From an uncultured Clostridia bacterium (GTDB taxonomy: Bacteria; Bacillota; Clostridia; Saccharofermentanales; Saccharofermentanaceae), in NCBI GenBank assembly GCA_947165785.1, contig CAMVBS010000006.1, positions 1 to 63,091 on the forward strand: a stretch of DNA of 63,091 nucleotides, written 5' to 3'. The first letter of the stretch is position 1, and each line of letters begins with the position of its first letter. This document shows, piece after piece, positions 16,280 through 25,231 of the stretch. Below the pieces are notes generated by a model. That model saw nothing but the letters and a program-made list of their open reading frames with translations. It was not told the origin of the DNA and searched no databases. Made by a program: the position numbers and the translations under genes.

Positions 16280-19255
16280 TCAATGTAAGAACTCGAAGCT
16301 CTTGATCGACGGATTACCGCCGCCCTTGAATGTCAGGTAGAGCGGATAGACACCGTCAGGTATGGAAAGATCGCAGGTGCCGACTGTCCATGCAGTGCAG
16401 AAGTCAACGTGGATCTTACCGAGAACTTCACCGTCGATGGAAGTCCTGACTTCGAAGTCGCCCTGGCCATAGCCGCGAGTTATGAGCTTTAAGCCTTTGA
16501 CTGACTTGAGGTCGAAGTATTTGAAGCCGACTGTAGTGCCGTCATTGATGTTACGGACATAACCGATGTTCTCGTCTCCGTCCTTGCCTTCCATGGTGAT
16601 GTAAGCAACCTTGTGCTCACCGACGTATGGCTGGTTTCTGTCATCAAAGATGTTACATGCAATGTAGGAAGCATATTCGCCCTTATCAGAGAGCGGACCT
16701 CCGTTAAGGCCGCAGGAAGTGATCTCGACCTGCTTGATCTGACCCTTGTCATCGAAATCGATCTTCTCGGCACAGCCCTGTCTTGAGTACCAGTCATTAT
16801 TTGTCTGACGATGGTAGAAGATATACCACTGTCCGTTGATCTCAACGATGCTGCCGTGGTTATTTGCTCCGTATGCAGTAGGCTTATCTGCAGGCTTATA
16901 GGAGTCAATGTGCATATCGCAGTTACTTACGACGACACCGCCGTATGTGAACTTACCGAGGATGTCTTCGGAGTATGCGTAGCAGAGTTCGTGCATTACC
17001 TCGGAAGAATAGATGAGGTAGTACATGTTGCCGCGCTTACGGATTGATGGTGCTTCGAAGAATGCATGCTTCTCGAATTCTGTTCCCTGGCTGTACTGTG
17101 TGCTTGGTATGACGAACTCAGGAGCTTTGGTGATAGTGAGCATATCCTTTCCGAGGACTGTTCTCATACAGCCGTGACGGCTCTTATCGCCCTGACCGCA
17201 GAAGCCGGTGAAGAGGTAAGTAACGTCGCCTTCTGTGAGAACACCCGGATCGAACTGCGGTTCATCGCCTTCTTTTTTGCCGAGAAGCGTGCCGTCCTCG
17301 TAATGAACATAACCGTAGAATTCGAACTTTCCGGAAGGAGAATCGCTTACTGCTACGGAAACCACGTTCTGGTTATCGAGGACATAGAAAAGGTAGTAGC
17401 GGCCGTCAGGTCCTACTGTTACGTCAGGTGCATAGAGACAACCGCGGTTATCCTGGTTCAAAGGATCGTCGAGTCTTCTGTAGATAACGCCTTCGTAGGT
17501 CCAGTTACCAAGATCGTCGACTGGTGCTGACCAGGTTACGTAATCGCCCGGGCAGAAAGCATAGCCTGCGAAATGATCGTGAGAACCGTATACGTAGACT
17601 CTGTTGTTGAAGACATACGGCTCGCCGTCCGGAACGAATTCCCATGACGGGAGGTAAGGGTTGAAAGCCTGCTTCTTAGGTACTTCATAAAGCTGTACTG
17701 CAGGAACCGAGGATGATTCAGCCTTGACCTGTTCGCCGAGAGCATATTCTTCAAGAGTCTCGGTTATGAATGTGATGAAGCCTGACTCCGGGTTATCATC
17801 CTGAAGTCTTGCTGAAGTACCGTCAGCTGTAAAGTGCATCTCGTTCTTGTAGGAAGGAGAGTACGGCTTCCACATATCCATTGGCTTATCATCTACGTCG
17901 TTGCCGTTAGGATCGCCATTCTTGATAAAGTTAACGAAGTAATTGCTCATCTTGCGGGCAAGGTCATAATGTCTTCCCGTAAAAGGTCTCCAGCACTCGT
18001 GAAGATTGTCGAAGAAGAACCACAGGTCTACGGAATGGAAAGTACCCGGATTATCGTAGCCCGGGATATCCGGCTCGAAGCAGTAGTAATAACTCGGCTG
18101 GTCATTATGCGCAAAAGCCGCCTTTACCGAGCATTCGATGCCACGAAGAGGTGCATGCAGGTTACCGTTGATGACCTTCTTGGCCTCAGGGAAAGAAAGG
18201 AAAGTATCAGCCTTTGAGCCAAACCTCTCTCTAGCCTTCTTCTCGAAAACGTCATCCGAATCGGCAACGATGAAACTCGGGAACTCATCGAAAGTATTAC
18301 CTGAGATGAGCGGTACATGAGCATGCTTGCCCTGGATAAAGAGCTTGAACGGCTCGTCGTCAAGGAAGACCTTATCGATCATAGGAGTAAAGAAATAGCC
18401 GTTGCTGTTCCTGAAGTCTGATGCTTTTTCTCGAAGATAAGCCGCATCGAGCTTACGTGCTTCCTCGATGGTCTTTACGCCGAGGAACTCGAAGAACTTA
18501 AGGCCCCATGAGCATGCATCTTCCTTGTCTCTAGGAGTGATGACCGTATCTTTCTCATATGGTGTAACGATGATGCCGGAGAAGATGACGGCCCTGTTAT
18601 AAAGTCCTATGCTGGACTTTGATGTCAGATGATTAAGGACGCTTCCGCCGCCTGCGGACTGTCCTGCGATCGTGATGTTATCAGGGTTGCCGCCGAAGTT
18701 ACGGATGTTTTGACGGACCCACTTAAGACCTGCCTGCTGATCAAGGCTTCCGAAGTTTGCAGGAGCATCAGGCTGGCTCTCGAAAAGCTCAGGGTGTGCA
18801 AGGAAACCGAAAGCACCGAGTCTGTAATTTACGGAAACAACAACGATACCGCGCTTTGCGAGCTGCTCGCCGTTGAACTCCATCTCAGCCGTGTATCCCC
18901 ACTGGAAGCCGCCGCCGAAGAACCAGACGAGAACAGGAAGGTTGTCGTCAGAAGTCTTGGCCGGTGTCCATACGTTAAGGTAGAGACAATCCTCGTCCAT
19001 CGGGATGTCAGGATCTACATGCCACTCGCGGCAGTAGATGTCCGTACCGATGCCCGGCTGGTCCTGCATGGAGATAGGAGCAAATCCGTAGGCATCAAAA
19101 ATGCCGTCCCAGTTCTCGCACGGCTGTGGTGCGCGCCAACGGTTTTCGCCCGTCGGAGGAGCGGCAAAAGGTATTCCTTTGAAGACTGATATCCTGGTGT
19201 TATTGCCCGGAAGGCCGCGAACTTTACCGTTCGCAGTATCTACGATCTTAAGCAT
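16280..19255 (-). CDS. Bifunctional carboxylesterase (type B) - GH43 - C-terminal beta-sandwich module
   Basis: 991 residues without a signal peptide. Residues 1-about 515 are a complete type B carboxylesterase: oxyanion region FFGGGFQWG (112-120), DEDCLYLNVWTP, nucleophile Ser200 in GQSAGGG, acidic member near NTFDEF and catalytic His in GTFHSVDLWFFF. Residues about 535-830 are a GH43 five-bladed propeller: base region FVPDGEPYVF, YAPDVTVGPDGRYYLFY and acid HAFFEAPSIRKRG. The last 150 residues look like a CBM6-type beta-sandwich (GYVRNINDGTTVGFKYFD ... LYLTFKGG). It probably removes ester groups and arabinose or xylose from imported xylan oligosaccharides in the cytoplasm. It is divergent from the GH51 gene and probably coregulated. 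Confidence 0.88.
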   Translation of the reverse strand: MLKIVDTANGKVRGLPGNNTRISVFKGIPFAAPPTGENRWRAPQPCENWDGIFDAYGFAPISMQDQPGIGTDIYCREWHVDPDIPMDEDCLYLNVWTPAKTSDDNLPVLVWFFGGGFQWGYTAEMEFNGEQLAKRGIVVVSVNYRLGAFGFLAHPELFESQPDAPANFGSLDQQAGLKWVRQNIRNFGGNPDNITIAGQSAGGGSVLNHLTSKSSIGLYNRAVIFSGIIVTPYEKDTVITPRDKEDACSWGLKFFEFLGVKTIEEARKLDAAYLREKASDFRNSNGYFFTPMIDKVFLDDEPFKLFIQGKHAHVPLISGNTFDEFPSFIVADSDDVFEKKARERFGSKADTFLSFPEAKKVINGNLHAPLRGIECSVKAAFAHNDQPSYYYCFEPDIPGYDNPGTFHSVDLWFFFDNLHECWRPFTGRHYDLARKMSNYFVNFIKNGDPNGNDVDDKPMDMWKPYSPSYKNEMHFTADGTSARLQDDNPESGFITFITETLEEYALGEQVKAESSSVPAVQLYEVPKKQAFNPYLPSWEFVPDGEPYVFNNRVYVYGSHDHFAGYAFCPGDYVTWSAPVDDLGNWTYEGVIYRRLDDPLNQDNRGCLYAPDVTVGPDGRYYLFYVLDNQNVVSVAVSDSPSGKFEFYGYVHYEDGTLLGKKEGDEPQFDPGVLTEGDVTYLFTGFCGQGDKSRHGCMRTVLGKDMLTITKAPEFVIPSTQYSQGTEFEKHAFFEAPSIRKRGNMYYLIYSSEVMHELCYAYSEDILGKFTYGGVVVSNCDMHIDSYKPADKPTAYGANNHGSIVEINGQWYIFYHRQTNNDWYSRQGCAEKIDFDDKGQIKQVEITSCGLNGGPLSDKGEYASYIACNIFDDRNQPYVGEHKVAYITMEGKDGDENIGYVRNINDGTTVGFKYFDLKSVKGLKLITRGYGQGDFEVRTSIDGEVLGKIHVDFCTAWTVGTCDLSIPDGVYPLYLTFKGGGNPSIKSFEFLH

Positions 19256-19379
19256 AAGTTATTCCTCATTTCCCGGAAATATATTAGATATAATCCATAT
19301 TAAGGAAGTGAAAATCATTATTCAACGGGATAAATTATAGGTAAAGACTTGTGAAAATCTACCACTTGGCGGGGTTGTG

Positions 19380-19408
19380 TTGAAATCTTATCGGCTTTTC
19401 TGTAAATT
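19380..19408 (+). promoter_or_regulatory. Promoter for the GH51 / kinase / araD operon
   Basis: TTGAAA (19380-19385), a 17-bp spacer and TAAATT (19403-19408). The 190-bp gap also has to hold the divergent promoter of the esterase-GH43 gene, which I could not place. TTTTTCGAG sits at 19427-19435, just before the RBS. Confidence 0.5.
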
Positions 19409-19445
19409 ACAGATTAACTGACTAATTTTTTCGAGCGGAGGTCAT

Positions 19446-20957
19446 ATGTTTAAGCTTGTAATCAATCCAAACAAAGAAAAAGGACATATCAATCCGGAGA
19501 TCCAGGGCCACTTTTCCGAGCACCTCGGAAGATGTATCTACGAGGGTATTTACGTAGGCGAGGATTCCGATATCCCGAACACAAAGGGTATGCGTAATGA
19601 CGTTGTCGAGGCCTTGAAAGAGATGAAGATCCCGGTACTTCGCTGGCCGGGCGGATGTTTTGCCGATGAGTATCACTGGAAGGACGGCATCGGACCTAAG
19701 GAAACTCGCAAGAAGATGATCAATACCAACTGGGGCGGCGTTACCGAGGACAACAGCTTCGGAACGCACGAGTTCATGGAACTTGCAGAGCAGCTCGGTT
19801 GTAAGACTTATATCAACGGTAACCTGGGAAGCGGCACTGTCCGTGAGATGAGCGAGTGGGTCGAGTACATGACTTTTGACGGCGTATCTCCGATGGCTGA
19901 TCTTCGTAGGGCAAACGGCAGGGAAAAGCCTTGGACCGTTGACTACTTCGCTGTAGGTAACGAGACCTGGGGCTGCGGCGGCAACATGGTGCCTGAGTAT
20001 TATGCAAACCTTTATAAGCAGTATCAGACTTTTGTTAAGAACTACAACCCTGACAAGAAGATAAAGAAACTTGCAGTAGGTCCTACGGATAAGGACTATG
20101 CATGGACGGAGACGTTGCTCCACGAATGCTTCAGACAGCAGGGTTCGTTCCCTCAGAACTTCGGTTACATGGACGGCCTTACGCTCCATTACTACACACT
20201 TCCTTATGACTGGGACAAGAAGGGCAGTGCTACCGGTTTTAACGACAAGGAATGGTATATGACCCTCGCGAAAACATTCTGCATGGAAGAGTTTATCGAG
20301 AAGCATTCAGCTATCATGGACAGATACGACCCTGACTGCAAGATCGGTCTTATGGTCGACGAGTGGGGTACCTGGTACGATGTCGAGGAAGGCACGAACC
20401 CGGGGTTCCTTTATCAGCAGAATACCATCCGCGACGCATTGATCGCGGGCATCAACCTGAACATCTTCAATAAGCACTGCAAGCGTGTAAAGATGGCCAA
20501 CATCGCACAGGTCGTAAACGTTCTTCAGGCCGTTATCCTCACTGAGGGTGCGAAGATGATCAAGACACCTACGTATCATGTTTTCAAGATGTACAGCTGT
20601 CACCAGGACAACGAACTTCTCGAGAGCTCCATCGAGACCGAGCAGATCGGTCTTGAGGATAAGTATATGGTCCCGAACCTTACCGAGTCCGTTTCCAAGG
20701 ACAAGGACGGCAAGATCCATATCACGCTCACGAACCTTTCCGTAAACGATCCTTACGAGATCGAGACGAACCTTGTAGGTTCCGCGATCAAGTCCGTAAA
20801 GGGATCAGTCGTTGCAGGCAAGACAGATGCCCACAACACTTTTGACGATCCTGACGTTGTTAAGGAAGAATCTTTTGACGCATTTAAGACAGAAGGTGAT
20901 AAACTTATCTTTAAGATCCCTTCTTCAAGCGTCATGCACATCGAAGTTACGGTATGA
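19446..20957 (+). CDS. abfA: Alpha-L-arabinofuranosidase, GH51
   Basis: 503 residues, the normal length for GH51. The TIM-barrel motifs are complete: N-terminal [30 protein letters not shown], acid/base Glu173 in VGNETWG, and nucleophile Glu306 in [16 protein letters not shown]-terminal beta domain follows from about 385. It removes non-reducing L-arabinofuranose from arabinoxylan or arabinan oligosaccharides in the cytoplasm (no signal peptide). GCGGAGG stands 6 bases before the ATG. The last codons overlap the next ORF (ATGA), and the downstream kinase and AraD take the released arabinose onward once it has been isomerised. Confidence 0.95.
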   Translation: MFKLVINPNKEKGHINPEIQGHFSEHLGRCIYEGIYVGEDSDIPNTKGMRNDVVEALKEMKIPVLRWPGGCFADEYHWKDGIGPKETRKKMINTNWGGVTEDNSFGTHEFMELAEQLGCKTYINGNLGSGTVREMSEWVEYMTFDGVSPMADLRRANGREKPWTVDYFAVGNETWGCGGNMVPEYYANLYKQYQTFVKNYNPDKKIKKLAVGPTDKDYAWTETLLHECFRQQGSFPQNFGYMDGLTLHYYTLPYDWDKKGSATGFNDKEWYMTLAKTFCMEEFIEKHSAIMDRYDPDCKIGLMVDEWGTWYDVEEGTNPGFLYQQNTIRDALIAGINLNIFNKHCKRVKMANIAQVVNVLQAVILTEGAKMIKTPTYHVFKMYSCHQDNELLESSIETEQIGLEDKYMVPNLTESVSKDKDGKIHITLTNLSVNDPYEIETNLVGSAIKSVKGSVVAGKTDAHNTFDDPDVVKEESFDAFKTEGDKLIFKIPSSSVMHIEVTV

Positions 20958-21199
20958 CAAAGATCTGTAAGCGATGTCTTCTGAAGGACCTGAGCTACGA
21001 GCAGTACGAGGCCATAATCCTTAACGGTCTTGAGGCTCTGCCCAAGGAGGACCTTACCGATGGATCCGAGTCTCAGAGAAGACTTGAGGTGTGCAAAGAA
21101 TGCGAGAGACTCAACCAGGGCACATGTCTTGCCTGCGGTTGTTTCGTGGAGATCAGAGCAGCACTTAAAAAGGGCAGATGCCCTTACAATAAATGGTGA
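20954..21199 (+). CDS. Small cysteine-rich protein, DUF6171-like
   Basis: 81 residues with cysteines arranged as CKRC at the N-terminus and [19 protein letters not shown] near residues 48-65, then a late Cys (RCPYNKW). Eight cysteines in this pattern indicate a zinc-ribbon or other metal-binding mini-fold and match the DUF6171 family as I know it. It is translationally coupled to GH51 (ATGA overlap) and its end lies at the RBS of the kinase, so it is embedded in the arabinose operon. Its function is unknown. In many Clostridia this small protein occurs beside sugar or polysaccharide genes. Confidence 0.75.
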   Translation: MTKICKRCLLKDLSYEQYEAIILNGLEALPKEDLTDGSESQRRLEVCKECERLNQGTCLACGCFVEIRAALKKGRCPYNKW

Positions 21200-21213
21200 A
21201 AGAGGAAATAACT

Positions 21214-22809
21214 ATGGAGATCAAAGAACTTCTTGCCCAAGGCAAATGCGCACTCGGAATCGAGTTCGGTTCCACCAGGATCAAGGCTATCCTCACGGAT
21301 GATAGCGGAAACCCTGTAGCACAGGGAGACCACATGTGGGAGAACGAGCTTAAGGACGGCATCTGGACATATTCGGAAGATGCTATCTGGGGCGGCCTTC
21401 AGGATGCTTACGCAGACCTTAAGAAAAACGTCTCATCCGAATTCGGCGTTACACTCAAGTCATTTGCAGCCATCGGCTTTTCGGCTATGATGCACGGCTA
21501 TATCGCACTCGATAAGGACGACAGACTTCTCGTACCTTTCAGGACATGGAGAAATACGATCACTGAGGAAGCAGCTGATAAGCTTACCGAAGCGTTCAAC
21601 TTCAATATCCCTCAGCGCTGGAGCATCTCTCACCTTTATCAGGCTATCTTAAACGGTGAAGATCATGTTAAGGACATTTCTTTCCTTACTACTCTCGCAG
21701 GTCTCGTTCACTATAAGCTCACAGGCTCCAAGGTCCTTGGCGTAGGCGATGCTTCGGGTATGTTCCCGATCGATTCGGTAGCCATGGATTACGATGCCGG
21801 AATGCTTAACGTTTTCGAGGGTCTTATCAAGGAAAAGAACTTCCCTTGGACACTTAAGGGCATCCTTCCTTCCGTATTGAACGCAGGCGAAGATGCTGGC
21901 AAGCTCACAGCTGAAGGCGCCAAGCTCCTCGACCCTGAAGGAGACCTCGAGGCGGGGATCCTCCTTTGCCCTCCTGAAGGCGATGCGGGAACCGGAATGG
22001 TCGCTACAAATTCCGTAGCACCTGAGACGGGTAACATTTCCGCAGGAACATCCGTTTTTGCCATGGTCGTTCTTAAGAAGGCGCTCTCGTCCCTTCATAA
22101 GGAGATCGACATGGTAACCACACCTTCCGGCGCACCTGTTGCCATGGTCCACTGCAACAACTGTACTTCAGAGATCAACGCCTGGGCAGACATCTTTGAG
22201 CAGTTCGGAAAGCTCATGGGCGCTGACTTCAGCAAAGGCGACATCTTCACAAAACTTTATGGCTGCGCTCTCGACGGCGACAAGGACTGCGGCGGCCTTC
22301 TGTACTACAACTACCTTTCCGGCGAGCCGGTAACAGGCTTCATGAACGGCGTTCCGCTCTTTATGCGCAGCGCTTCCGACAGCTTCACGCTTCCGAACTT
22401 CATGAGGATGCACCTTTATTCTGCACTCGCTTCCCTCAAGATCGGCATGAACATCCTTACCGATGAGGAGAAGGTTACGATCAAGAAGATGTACGGCCAC
22501 GGCGGCTTCTTCAAAACACCTGTCGCAGGCCAGACCGTTTGCTCCGCTGCCATCAACGCACCTATCTGCCTTCTTACGACAGCAGGCGAGGGCGGTGCCT
22601 GGGGTATCGCAGTACTCGCTCTCTACGCCTCGAAAAAGTCCTCCTACTCATCCCTTGAGGACTTCCTTTCCCGCGAGATCTTCGCATCCGCCAAGGCAAC
22701 AGAGCTCATGGCTTCTGCCGAAGACGTTGAAGGTTTCAACAAATTCACAGCCAAGTACGTCGCAGGTCTTGCAACAGAGAAGAGTGCGACTGAAGTAATG
22801 ATAAAGTGA
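21214..22809 (+). CDS. FGGY-family pentulose kinase, probable ribulokinase
   Basis: 531 residues from the ATG at 21214; an ATG at 21193 would overlap the preceding gene, and AGAGGA sits 8 bases before 21214. FGGY features: N-terminal phosphate loop [12 protein letters not shown], sugar-side [11 protein letters not shown], adenine/phosphate segments GAGTG-like [14 protein letters not shown] and GTSVFAMVV, and late GHGGFFKTP. It phosphorylates a ketopentose. Its position directly before araD points to L-ribulose as substrate, but it is not the classical AraB type and xylulokinase activity is possible. No L-arabinose isomerase (AraA) lies in the window. Confidence 0.82.
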   Translation: MEIKELLAQGKCALGIEFGSTRIKAILTDDSGNPVAQGDHMWENELKDGIWTYSEDAIWGGLQDAYADLKKNVSSEFGVTLKSFAAIGFSAMMHGYIALDKDDRLLVPFRTWRNTITEEAADKLTEAFNFNIPQRWSISHLYQAILNGEDHVKDISFLTTLAGLVHYKLTGSKVLGVGDASGMFPIDSVAMDYDAGMLNVFEGLIKEKNFPWTLKGILPSVLNAGEDAGKLTAEGAKLLDPEGDLEAGILLCPPEGDAGTGMVATNSVAPETGNISAGTSVFAMVVLKKALSSLHKEIDMVTTPSGAPVAMVHCNNCTSEINAWADIFEQFGKLMGADFSKGDIFTKLYGCALDGDKDCGGLLYYNYLSGEPVTGFMNGVPLFMRSASDSFTLPNFMRMHLYSALASLKIGMNILTDEEKVTIKKMYGHGGFFKTPVAGQTVCSAAINAPICLLTTAGEGGAWGIAVLALYASKKSSYSSLEDFLSREIFASAKATELMASAEDVEGFNKFTAKYVAGLATEKSATEVMIK

Positions 22810-22819
22810 GGTTTTCGAG

Positions 22820-23515
22820 ATGCTTGAAGAATTAAAGCAAAAAGTCTACGAAGCAAACATGCTTCTTCCAAAATACGGACTTATCACATTTACCTGGGGT
22901 AACGTCAGCGAGATCGACCGCGAATCCGGCCTTGTAGTCATCAAGCCGAGCGGTGTCCCATACGATACCATGAAGGCTGAAGACATGGTCGTCCTCGACC
23001 TTGACGGCAACCGCGTTGAAGGTTCCATGAAGCCTTCTTCCGATGCGCCTACACACATCCTTCTTTACAAGAAGTTCCCGAAGATCGGCGGCGTAGTTCA
23101 CACCCACTCTTCCTTTGCTACTTCCTGGGCACAGAGCGGTCGTGACATCCCGTGCTACGGAACCACTCACGCTGACTACTTCTACGGCAGTATCCCTTGC
23201 GCCCGCTCCCTCACCAAAGAAGAGATCGAGAGCGAGTATGAGCACAACACCGGCGAAGTTATCGCAGCAGAGTTCGCTAACCGCGGGATCGACTACGAAG
23301 CAGTTCCGGGCGTCCTTTGCACAAACCACGGTCCGTTTACCTGGGGCAAGGACGGCCACGAAGCCGTACATAACGCAGTAGTCCTCGAGGAGGTCGCAAA
23401 GATGGCCTTCCGCACCGAACTTCTCAACAAAGACGTACAGCCGGCGCCTCAGACGATCCAGGATAAGCACTACTTCCGCAAACACGGAGCAAACGCTTAC
23501 TACGGACAGAACTAA
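22820..23515 (+). CDS. araD: L-ribulose-5-phosphate 4-epimerase
   Basis: 231 residues, standard for AraD (class II aldolase fold). Visible are the substrate loop TWGNVSEID (SGNxS-type), KPSGVPYD, the zinc ligands in [13 protein letters not shown] with the downstream TNHGPFTWG histidine, and the [11 protein letters not shown] segment. It converts L-ribulose 5-phosphate to D-xylulose 5-phosphate, linking arabinose to the pentose phosphate pathway. It follows the kinase by 10 bp with a weak RBS (GAGG) and TTTTCGAG directly before the ATG. It is the last gene before a terminator. Confidence 0.95.
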   Translation: MLEELKQKVYEANMLLPKYGLITFTWGNVSEIDRESGLVVIKPSGVPYDTMKAEDMVVLDLDGNRVEGSMKPSSDAPTHILLYKKFPKIGGVVHTHSSFATSWAQSGRDIPCYGTTHADYFYGSIPCARSLTKEEIESEYEHNTGEVIAAEFANRGIDYEAVPGVLCTNHGPFTWGKDGHEAVHNAVVLEEVAKMAFRTELLNKDVQPAPQTIQDKHYFRKHGANAYYGQN

Positions 23516-23524
23516 AAGACCACA

Positions 23525-23553
23525 AGCCCTGCGAATCCCTCGCGGGGCTTTTT
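23525..23553 (+). terminator. Intrinsic terminator after araD
   Basis: A 10-bp stem (23525-23534 with 23540-23549, one mismatch) and a T run. Confidence 0.9.
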
Positions 23554-23694
23554 CATGCCCGGATCCGGAAGACCGCCCCGCCTTTTTTTCTGCAAATCCG
23601 CCGTCCCCGTCAAGGCCACGCCGCTCCGCGGTGCTCCCGCAGCCTGTGACTGCTTCGGCGCCTTTGCTTTTTTTGCTGTAAGCGGTCTTCTGGA
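23554..23694. other. GC-rich unassigned spacer
   Basis: About 140 bp between the araD terminator and array 4, noticeably richer in GC than its surroundings, with two long T tracts (near 23583-23589 and 23669-23675). No convincing ORF with an RBS and no RNA gene was recognised. Confidence 0.4.
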
Positions 23695-23992
23695 TTTCAC
23701 ATAACGTGAACCTTCTTTTGCAGTAACCCTAGTGTGCATCTTCCTGCATCCGTTTCCGATTCCGGTAACCCTAGTGTGTATTTCACGAAACTTGAAATGT
23801 GTTCCGGTAACCGTAGTGTGTATTTCACAATACGTGAAATTTGAAAGAGTAACCTGTCGGTGTATTTCACGTAACGTGAATATTCCGTGAGTATACACAG
23901 TGTGCAGTTTGGAATAAATTGGTGTTGAAGGAGTAACTCCTACGTATATTTCACGAAACGTGAAATCTGAAGCGGTACACATAATGCAGATT
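23695..23992. repeat. 42-bp-phased array 4 with two interleaved palindromes
   Basis: First-type elements (GTAACCCTAGTGTGTA and variants) have centres at 23731, 23773, 23815, 23857, 23899 (decayed), 23941 and 23983 (decayed), all 42 bp apart. Second-type palindromes TTTCACGnnnCGTGAAA are centred at 23789, 23831, 23873 and 23957. These are in 42-bp register with each other and 16 bp after a first-type centre. One variant copy (TTTCACATAACGTGAAC, centre 23703) is 2 bp out of that register. Part of the repeated unit thus reads GTAACCNTAGTGTGTA followed at once by TTTCACG. All first-type elements here point the same way. Confidence 0.9.
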
Positions 23993-24121
23993 TTTCAGAA
24001 ATTGTAATCTCGATACAGCAAGGTCTTTCGGGTTTTCACCGCGAATTTGTCGCTTTTTGTATTTTTTGTCGATTTTTACGTAAGTGAATCTTGTTATTGT
24101 AGTAGTGAAAGGAGGTCAGGC

Positions 24122-25171
24122 ATGTTTAGACAGATCGTTATTTCAAAAGACACCATGACGTACTTTAAAGATAAGGGCGTCGAGTTCCTGTCCTTAAACA
24201 AGACACTTAAGCTTGCGATTCAGACTCTGGATGACGATATTCCTTGGGAGCGATTTTGCATTGAGTGCAAGACAGTAAGGAGTTCGGGAGGAAGAAGACT
24301 TCGTGTTGATGATGAAGTATATGCTTTTCTGAAAGGTATTAAAGAAAGGTTTGCCCAAAACGACGTTAAGATAACCTTTTCAAGAGCAGCACATATACTC
24401 CTTAAGACTGCTTATGAAAATGATCGGCTAAGAGCAGTTTCGGTGAATGTTCAGGGCTATAAGGCTAAGCCTTCTGTTCTTGATAAAAGGCTCAGGGAGC
24501 TTGCTAAGATGATGAATGAAGAACTGCCTGATCTCATCTTCTTGCAGGAAATGAGAGTAGGAGAGGATCTTTACAGACTTAATGACCTTAAAAAGAGGCT
24601 TAAGATCGATTATGAAGCGATACTTCCAAAAGGCTTTGATGTAGATACAGAGTATGACTTTTGCTCCTGTGTTACTCTTATTCGAAAAAGTTTGTCAGAT
24701 AAGGTAAAGATGCACAGTATAGAAAGAAATCATAATGATACGGGAGACAGCAAGCTGAGAGTCAACTACTTTACCGTCAATGGCATGACATACATTAATG
24801 CCTGGATGTTCCAGACCTACGGCGCATCAGAAGCAAGAAAGGAACTTGCAGGGAAGATGTGGGATAAGATAATGGAAGAGATAAGGAAAAACGTAGGGGA
24901 TGATACGGAATTCTACCTGGTAGGAGACCTGAATGCAGGAGAAGGCGTAGCCTTTGAAGACAGGATAGAAGAACTTGAGAGCAGGATGGTAAATACAAAA
25001 CTGAGCGTTGAAAGAAAAATACCGACAAGAGGCGGAAGTGTTCTTGATCACGCGTATTGCAGCAAGTTTGCGAACAGGGTAAGGACTGTAGATACAACGG
25101 TTTGGGATACTTACGGATTATCGGATCACAAAGCCCTGATAATGAGACTTGGCAGGAGAAAAGCCGCGTAA
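24122..25171 (+). CDS. Endonuclease/exonuclease/phosphatase (EEP) family protein with an extra N-terminal domain
   Basis: 349 residues from the ATG at 24122 (GAAAGGAGG 6 bases upstream, near-perfect RBS). From about residue 100 the EEP fold is clear: VSVNVQGY, metal-binding Glu in DLIFLQEMRVG, catalytic LVGDLNAGEG, and C-terminal SDHKALIM. Targets of this fold include DNA, RNA, phosphoinositides and nucleotides, so the substrate is open. Residues 1-95 are outside the fold. The segment RRLRVDDEVYAFLKGIKERF followed by TFSRAAHILLKTAYE could form a strand-helix-helix like ribbon-helix-helix DNA-binding domains; this is inference. It lies directly downstream of array 4. Codon use is more AT-rich than in neighbouring genes. 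Confidence 0.75.
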   Translation: MFRQIVISKDTMTYFKDKGVEFLSLNKTLKLAIQTLDDDIPWERFCIECKTVRSSGGRRLRVDDEVYAFLKGIKERFAQNDVKITFSRAAHILLKTAYENDRLRAVSVNVQGYKAKPSVLDKRLRELAKMMNEELPDLIFLQEMRVGEDLYRLNDLKKRLKIDYEAILPKGFDVDTEYDFCSCVTLIRKSLSDKVKMHSIERNHNDTGDSKLRVNYFTVNGMTYINAWMFQTYGASEARKELAGKMWDKIMEEIRKNVGDDTEFYLVGDLNAGEGVAFEDRIEELESRMVNTKLSVERKIPTRGGSVLDHAYCSKFANRVRTVDTTVWDTYGLSDHKALIMRLGRRKAA

Positions 25172-25174
25172 GAT

Positions 25175-25203
25175 TTGCAAACCCCTGTAATTTGTTTAAT
25201 AAT
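25175..25203 (+). promoter_or_regulatory. Promoter for the YesM/YesN-type pair
   Basis: TTGCAA (25175-25180), a 17-bp spacer and AATAAT (25198-25203), 29 bp before the ATG. Confidence 0.5.
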
Positions 25204-25231
25204 AATAGAACCAAAAACTAAGGGGGCATAA

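Noticed and set aside
23781..23965. TTTCACG palindromes as parS centromere sites
   Set aside because: parS has the half-sites fused (core TTTCACGTGAAA, 12 bp). Here the arms are 5 bp further apart in total, which rotates them about half a turn, so ordinary ParB recognition is not expected. A relative of that system is not excluded.
23512..23982. Minus-strand ORF of 156 codons with a 14-residue peptide period (REIHTRVTG-like)
   Set aside because: The period is the direct result of a 42-bp DNA repeat being a multiple of three. There is no RBS, it overlaps the araD terminator, and other arrays flip orientation, which would destroy the peptide.
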